DNA of 45,418 nucleotides, from positions 1 through 45,418 of the forward strand of contig VEPM01000035.1 in the NCBI GenBank assembly GCA_012026795.1, read 5' to 3'. The stretch is from Candidatus Methanoperedens sp. (GTDB lineage: Archaea; Halobacteriota; Methanosarcinia; Methanosarcinales; Methanoperedenaceae). Below, piece by piece: positions 43,601 through 45,418 of this stretch. The notes beneath the pieces were generated by a model, which was not told the DNA's origin, made no database searches, and saw nothing but the letters and a program-made list of their open reading frames with translations. Positions within the stretch are counted from its first letter, which is position 1; the number at the start of each line of letters is the position of its first letter. The position numbers and the translations under genes were made by a program.

Positions 43601-44881
43601 ATGCAAGAGAAAAACCAAACATCAAGAGAGATAATAAACCGGGACCGTAAAGTCGCATCGCCATCCCTCACACGCGCTTTTGACCTTGTTGTTGACCATG
43701 CAGAAGGTTCAACGATATTCGATATTGAAGGAAATGCTTATATCGATTTTGCGTCAAGCGTTGCGGTAATGAATATCGGCTATAACTGCAAGAAGGTAAA
43801 GCAGGCGGTATGTGCCCAGATGGAAAAAATGGTGCATTGCGGATATTCGGATTTTTACGCAGAGGAACCAGTAAAACTGTGTGAAAAACTGTGCGAAATG
43901 ACTGGTTACGAAAAGGTTTTCCTTTCTAATTCAGGAACAGAAGCTGTTGAGGCTGCAATGAAACTTGCTTTCTGGTATACAGGAAAAACAAGCATGATCG
44001 CATTTTACCGCGCGTTTCATGGCAGGACCCTTGGCGCACTTTCTCTTACCAGTTCCAAAATAAAGCATAAAGAGCATTTTCCATCATTGCGGGTCTTACA
44101 TTCGGATTATGCTTACTGTTACCGTTGCCCTCTTAACCTTGAATATCCCGAATGCGGCATATCCTGCGCAAAAGAGATCGAGCGGACTATTTTTAAAAGG
44201 GAACTGTCCCCGAAGGATACGGCTGCCATCGTTGTTGAACCCATACAGGGAGAGGGAGGATTCATAGTCCCGCCGCCAGAGTTTCATAAAGAGATCAGGA
44301 GGATATGCGACGAAAACGATGTGTTGATGATAGCAGATGAGATCCAGAGCGGCGGATTCCGGACCGGGAAGTTCATGGCGCTTGAGAATTTTGATGTAAG
44401 GGCGGATATTGTCTGTATGTCCAAATCTATCGGTGGAGGCATACCACTGGGAGCAACGCTATCGAGCAGCAGGATAATGAACTGGCCACCGGGAACCCAT
44501 GCAAACACATTTGGCGGAAACCTGCTTGCTGCCGCAGGAGGGTTTGCAACACTTGATTTCATGGAGAGTGCAAAGCTTGGCGAAAAGGCAGTTCAAAAAG
44601 GGAATTATCTCATAAAACGATTGAATGAACTGAAAGAAAAATACCCGGTAATCGGGGATGTCCGGGGCATCGGGCTTATGACAGGTGTGGAATTTGTGGA
44701 AGAAAATAAAGCCCCGGCCATTGAAAAAAGAGATTTGGTCATTAAAAATTCGCTTGACGGGGGGCTGATATTATTGCCGGCAGGTGATTCCGTAATAAGG
44801 TTCGTACCTCCGCTGATAATTAAAAATAGTGAACTCGATAAAGGTCTTGAGATATTTGAGACTGCCCTTAGATCAATTTGA
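43601..44881 (+). CDS. Class III PLP aminotransferase (omega-amino acid/GABA type)
   Basis: 426 residues from ATG 43601 with AGGAG five bases upstream. Conserved points are FLSNSGTEAVEAAMKLA (phosphate binding), YRAFHGRTLGALSLT, the cofactor aspartate in MIADEIQSGGFRTGKF, the Schiff-base lysine in CMSKSIGGGIPLGA and the THANTFGGNLLAAAGG loop. A four-cysteine insert (YAYCYRCPLNLEYPECGISC, about 170-190) is found in some archaeal members and may hold a metal. The family includes 4-aminobutyrate, ornithine and lysine aminotransferases. Partner of the upstream dehydrogenase. Confidence 0.88.
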   Translation: MQEKNQTSREIINRDRKVASPSLTRAFDLVVDHAEGSTIFDIEGNAYIDFASSVAVMNIGYNCKKVKQAVCAQMEKMVHCGYSDFYAEEPVKLCEKLCEMTGYEKVFLSNSGTEAVEAAMKLAFWYTGKTSMIAFYRAFHGRTLGALSLTSSKIKHKEHFPSLRVLHSDYAYCYRCPLNLEYPECGISCAKEIERTIFKRELSPKDTAAIVVEPIQGEGGFIVPPPEFHKEIRRICDENDVLMIADEIQSGGFRTGKFMALENFDVRADIVCMSKSIGGGIPLGATLSSSRIMNWPPGTHANTFGGNLLAAAGGFATLDFMESAKLGEKAVQKGNYLIKRLNELKEKYPVIGDVRGIGLMTGVEFVEENKAPAIEKRDLVIKNSLDGGLILLPAGDSVIRFVPPLIIKNSELDKGLEIFETALRSI

Positions 44882-44916
44882 TCTACATTTGGTTTTCACA
44901 CAATTTTTTGTTTCCA

Positions 44917-44955
44917 ATCGTAAACTATATATACCATTGTTCGCGTATATACGAA
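44917..44955 (+). promoter_or_regulatory. TATA and 16-bp palindrome, small-RNA cassette 1
   Basis: ATCGTAAACTAT followed by the TATA stretch ATATATACC, then TTCGCGTATATACGAA at 44940-44955. The palindrome has one mismatch. The distance from ATCG to the palindrome is 23 bp in all three cassettes. Confidence 0.7.
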
Positions 44956-45018
44956 TTGAGTGGGCAGAAAATATTTTCATTGAATCACCACCGTAATCTA
45001 TTCTGCTCACACTTTTAT
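44955..45018 (+). ncRNA. Predicted small RNA 1 with C-rich hairpin loop
   Basis: Starting about 26 bases after the TATA centre, the transcript would begin at the end of the palindrome. GTGGGCAGAA (44960-44969) pairs with TTCTGCTCAC (45001-45010) with one G-U. The loop contains ATCACCACC, close to the archaeal 16S 3' tail ATCACCTCC. CTTTTATTC follows the hairpin. No start codon or usable frame is present, so a non-coding product is likely. Confidence 0.6.
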
Positions 45019-45065
45019 TCATATATTTCTAACACAATTGACAACAATTTAATTGGTTTACATAG

Positions 45066-45104
45066 ATCGTAAACTATAAATACTATTGTTCGTATATGTA
45101 CGAA
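45066..45104 (+). promoter_or_regulatory. TATA and 16-bp palindrome, small-RNA cassette 2
   Basis: ATCGTAAACTATAAATAC with TATA centre near 45078 and TTCGTATATGTACGAA at 45089-45104. The palindrome occupies the span between TATA box and transcription start, typical for a repressor operator. Confidence 0.7.
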
Positions 45105-45162
45105 TTGTAGTGAGCAGAATTTTTTTCCACCACCATAATCCTTTCTGCTCACTAACGCCTTT
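45104..45162 (+). ncRNA. Predicted small RNA 2 with C-rich hairpin loop
   Basis: AGTGAGCAGAA (45109-45119) and TTCTGCTCACT (45143-45153) form a perfect 11-bp stem around a 23-base loop carrying CCACCACCATAATCC. Stem changes against copy 1 keep pairing (GTGGG-U changed to GTGAG-C-U), which favours a functional RNA stem. Confidence 0.62.
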
Positions 45163-45209
45163 CCTCATGGTTATGACACAATCGGGAATAATTCAATCTG
45201 TTTACGCTA

Positions 45210-45248
45210 ATCGTAAACTATAAATACAATTGTTCGTATATATACGAA
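45210..45248 (+). promoter_or_regulatory. TATA and 16-bp palindrome, small-RNA cassette 3
   Basis: ATCGTAAACTATAAATAC with TATA centre near 45222 and a perfect TTCGTATATATACGAA at 45233-45248, same spacing as the other two. Confidence 0.7.
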
Positions 45249-45315
45249 TTGCAGTGGGCAGAAAAATAAACTTATCCATAGTACATATTCCCCCTCCTGC
45301 CCACTCGCTTTTATC
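45248..45315 (+). ncRNA. Predicted small RNA 3 with C-rich hairpin loop
   Basis: AGTGGGCAG (45253-45261) and CTGCCCACT (45297-45305) form a perfect 9-bp stem. Relative to copy 2 both arms changed together (A to G and T to C). The loop, otherwise unlike copies 1 and 2, ends in CCCCCTCC. CGCTTTTATCC follows. Confidence 0.62.
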
Positions 45316-45320
45316 CAAAT

Positions 45321-45334
45321 TAGGACTTACGCAT
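45321..45334. mobile_element. Possible insertion-sequence terminus
   Basis: TAGGACTTACGCAT resembles the GGACTTACGCA-type ends of common IS elements and abuts the end of the partial frame at 45327. The other end lies outside the window. Confidence 0.4.
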
Positions 45335-45416
45335 TTATCCTCAAATAATTATTTACAGCGTATCTATTGATAGTCGCCTTTTGCTCATACCACGATATAT
45401 GCTCCTTTAACCGTCT
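45327..45416 (-). CDS. Partial C-terminus of a possible transposase
   Basis: The minus-strand frame entering from the right edge encodes 29 residues (RRLKEHISWYEQKATINRY, then AVNNYLRINA) before its stop codon. The stop lies within the possible IS end, the usual layout of a transposase tail. No catalytic residue is in view. Confidence 0.45.
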   Translation of the reverse strand, partial: RRLKEHISWYEQKATINRYAVNNYLRINA

Positions 45417-45418
45417 AA

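Noticed and set aside
44878-45072. 64-codon frame across the first small-RNA cassette
   Set aside because: It runs through the TATA box, palindrome and hairpin; the repeat structure explains this DNA better.

Overview
The window looks like a chromosome segment of a methanogen/ANME-type euryarchaeon of the Methanosarcinales. The evidence is archaeal RNA polymerase subunit L, exosome subunit Csl4 and ribosomal protein S8e, a nifH-nifI1-nifI2-nifD-nifK cluster in the methanogen order, FilR1-type winged-helix regulators, and a Methanosarcinales-type S-layer domain. 'Ca. Methanoperedens' is a plausible host, but no methane-metabolism gene lies in the window, so the genus is inference.

Layout. (1) 1-6.6 kb is an accessory, probably mobile island. 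It holds a tyrosine recombinase, a winged-helix/AAA-like ATPase, an HTH/zinc-finger protein, tiny AbrB-like proteins and a DUF4258/YgiT-AbrB toxin-antitoxin pair. Nine GC-rich inverted-repeat units lie in its intergenic gaps; eight are exactly 47 bp and one is 57 bp. (2) 6.8-13.6 kb is housekeeping: rpoL, csl4, two methyltransferases, a surface protein, pdxT, a bipartite lipoate ligase, a geranylgeranyl-reductase-type flavoprotein and rps8e. (3) 13.8-20.7 kb resembles a defence island. It has a TIR domain fused to an S-layer domain, a 2-TM DUF4231/SLATT protein, an endonuclease/phosphatase-fold protein, a TauE permease, an amidotransferase, a helix-hairpin-helix protein, and a small-ORF/AAA/TOPRIM-like operon. 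(4) 20.9-29.7 kb is nitrogen metabolism: nifH-I1-I2-D-K with a nif-type ferredoxin on the minus strand, and divergent amt-GNAT-glnK followed by a PAS-PAS-winged-helix regulator. nifE, nifN and nifB are not in the window. (5) 29.8-30.05 kb carries tRNA-Ile(GAU) and tRNA-Ala(GGC). (6) 30.2-42.0 kb contains two ABC-exporter operons, each divergent from a FilR1-type regulator gene. One regulator is an internal-deletion remnant and a third copy lies further right. The three share a promoter and leader with the palindrome GTTACA-N4-TGTAAC. Several decayed genes lie among them. (7) 42.1-44.9 kb is an aldehyde dehydrogenase/class III aminotransferase pair, likely omega-amino-acid catabolism. (8) 44.9-45.3 kb holds three tandem copies of a cassette with a TATA box, a 16-bp palindrome and a hairpin with a C-rich loop, probably small RNA genes. 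The right edge enters the tail of a possible insertion sequence.

Most interesting items: the triplicated small-RNA cassette with loops resembling the 16S anti-Shine-Dalgarno tail, the fixed-length palindromic units of the left island, and the TIR/S-layer fusion beside a SLATT-type membrane protein. All functions are read from sequence alone; no search or folding program was run.
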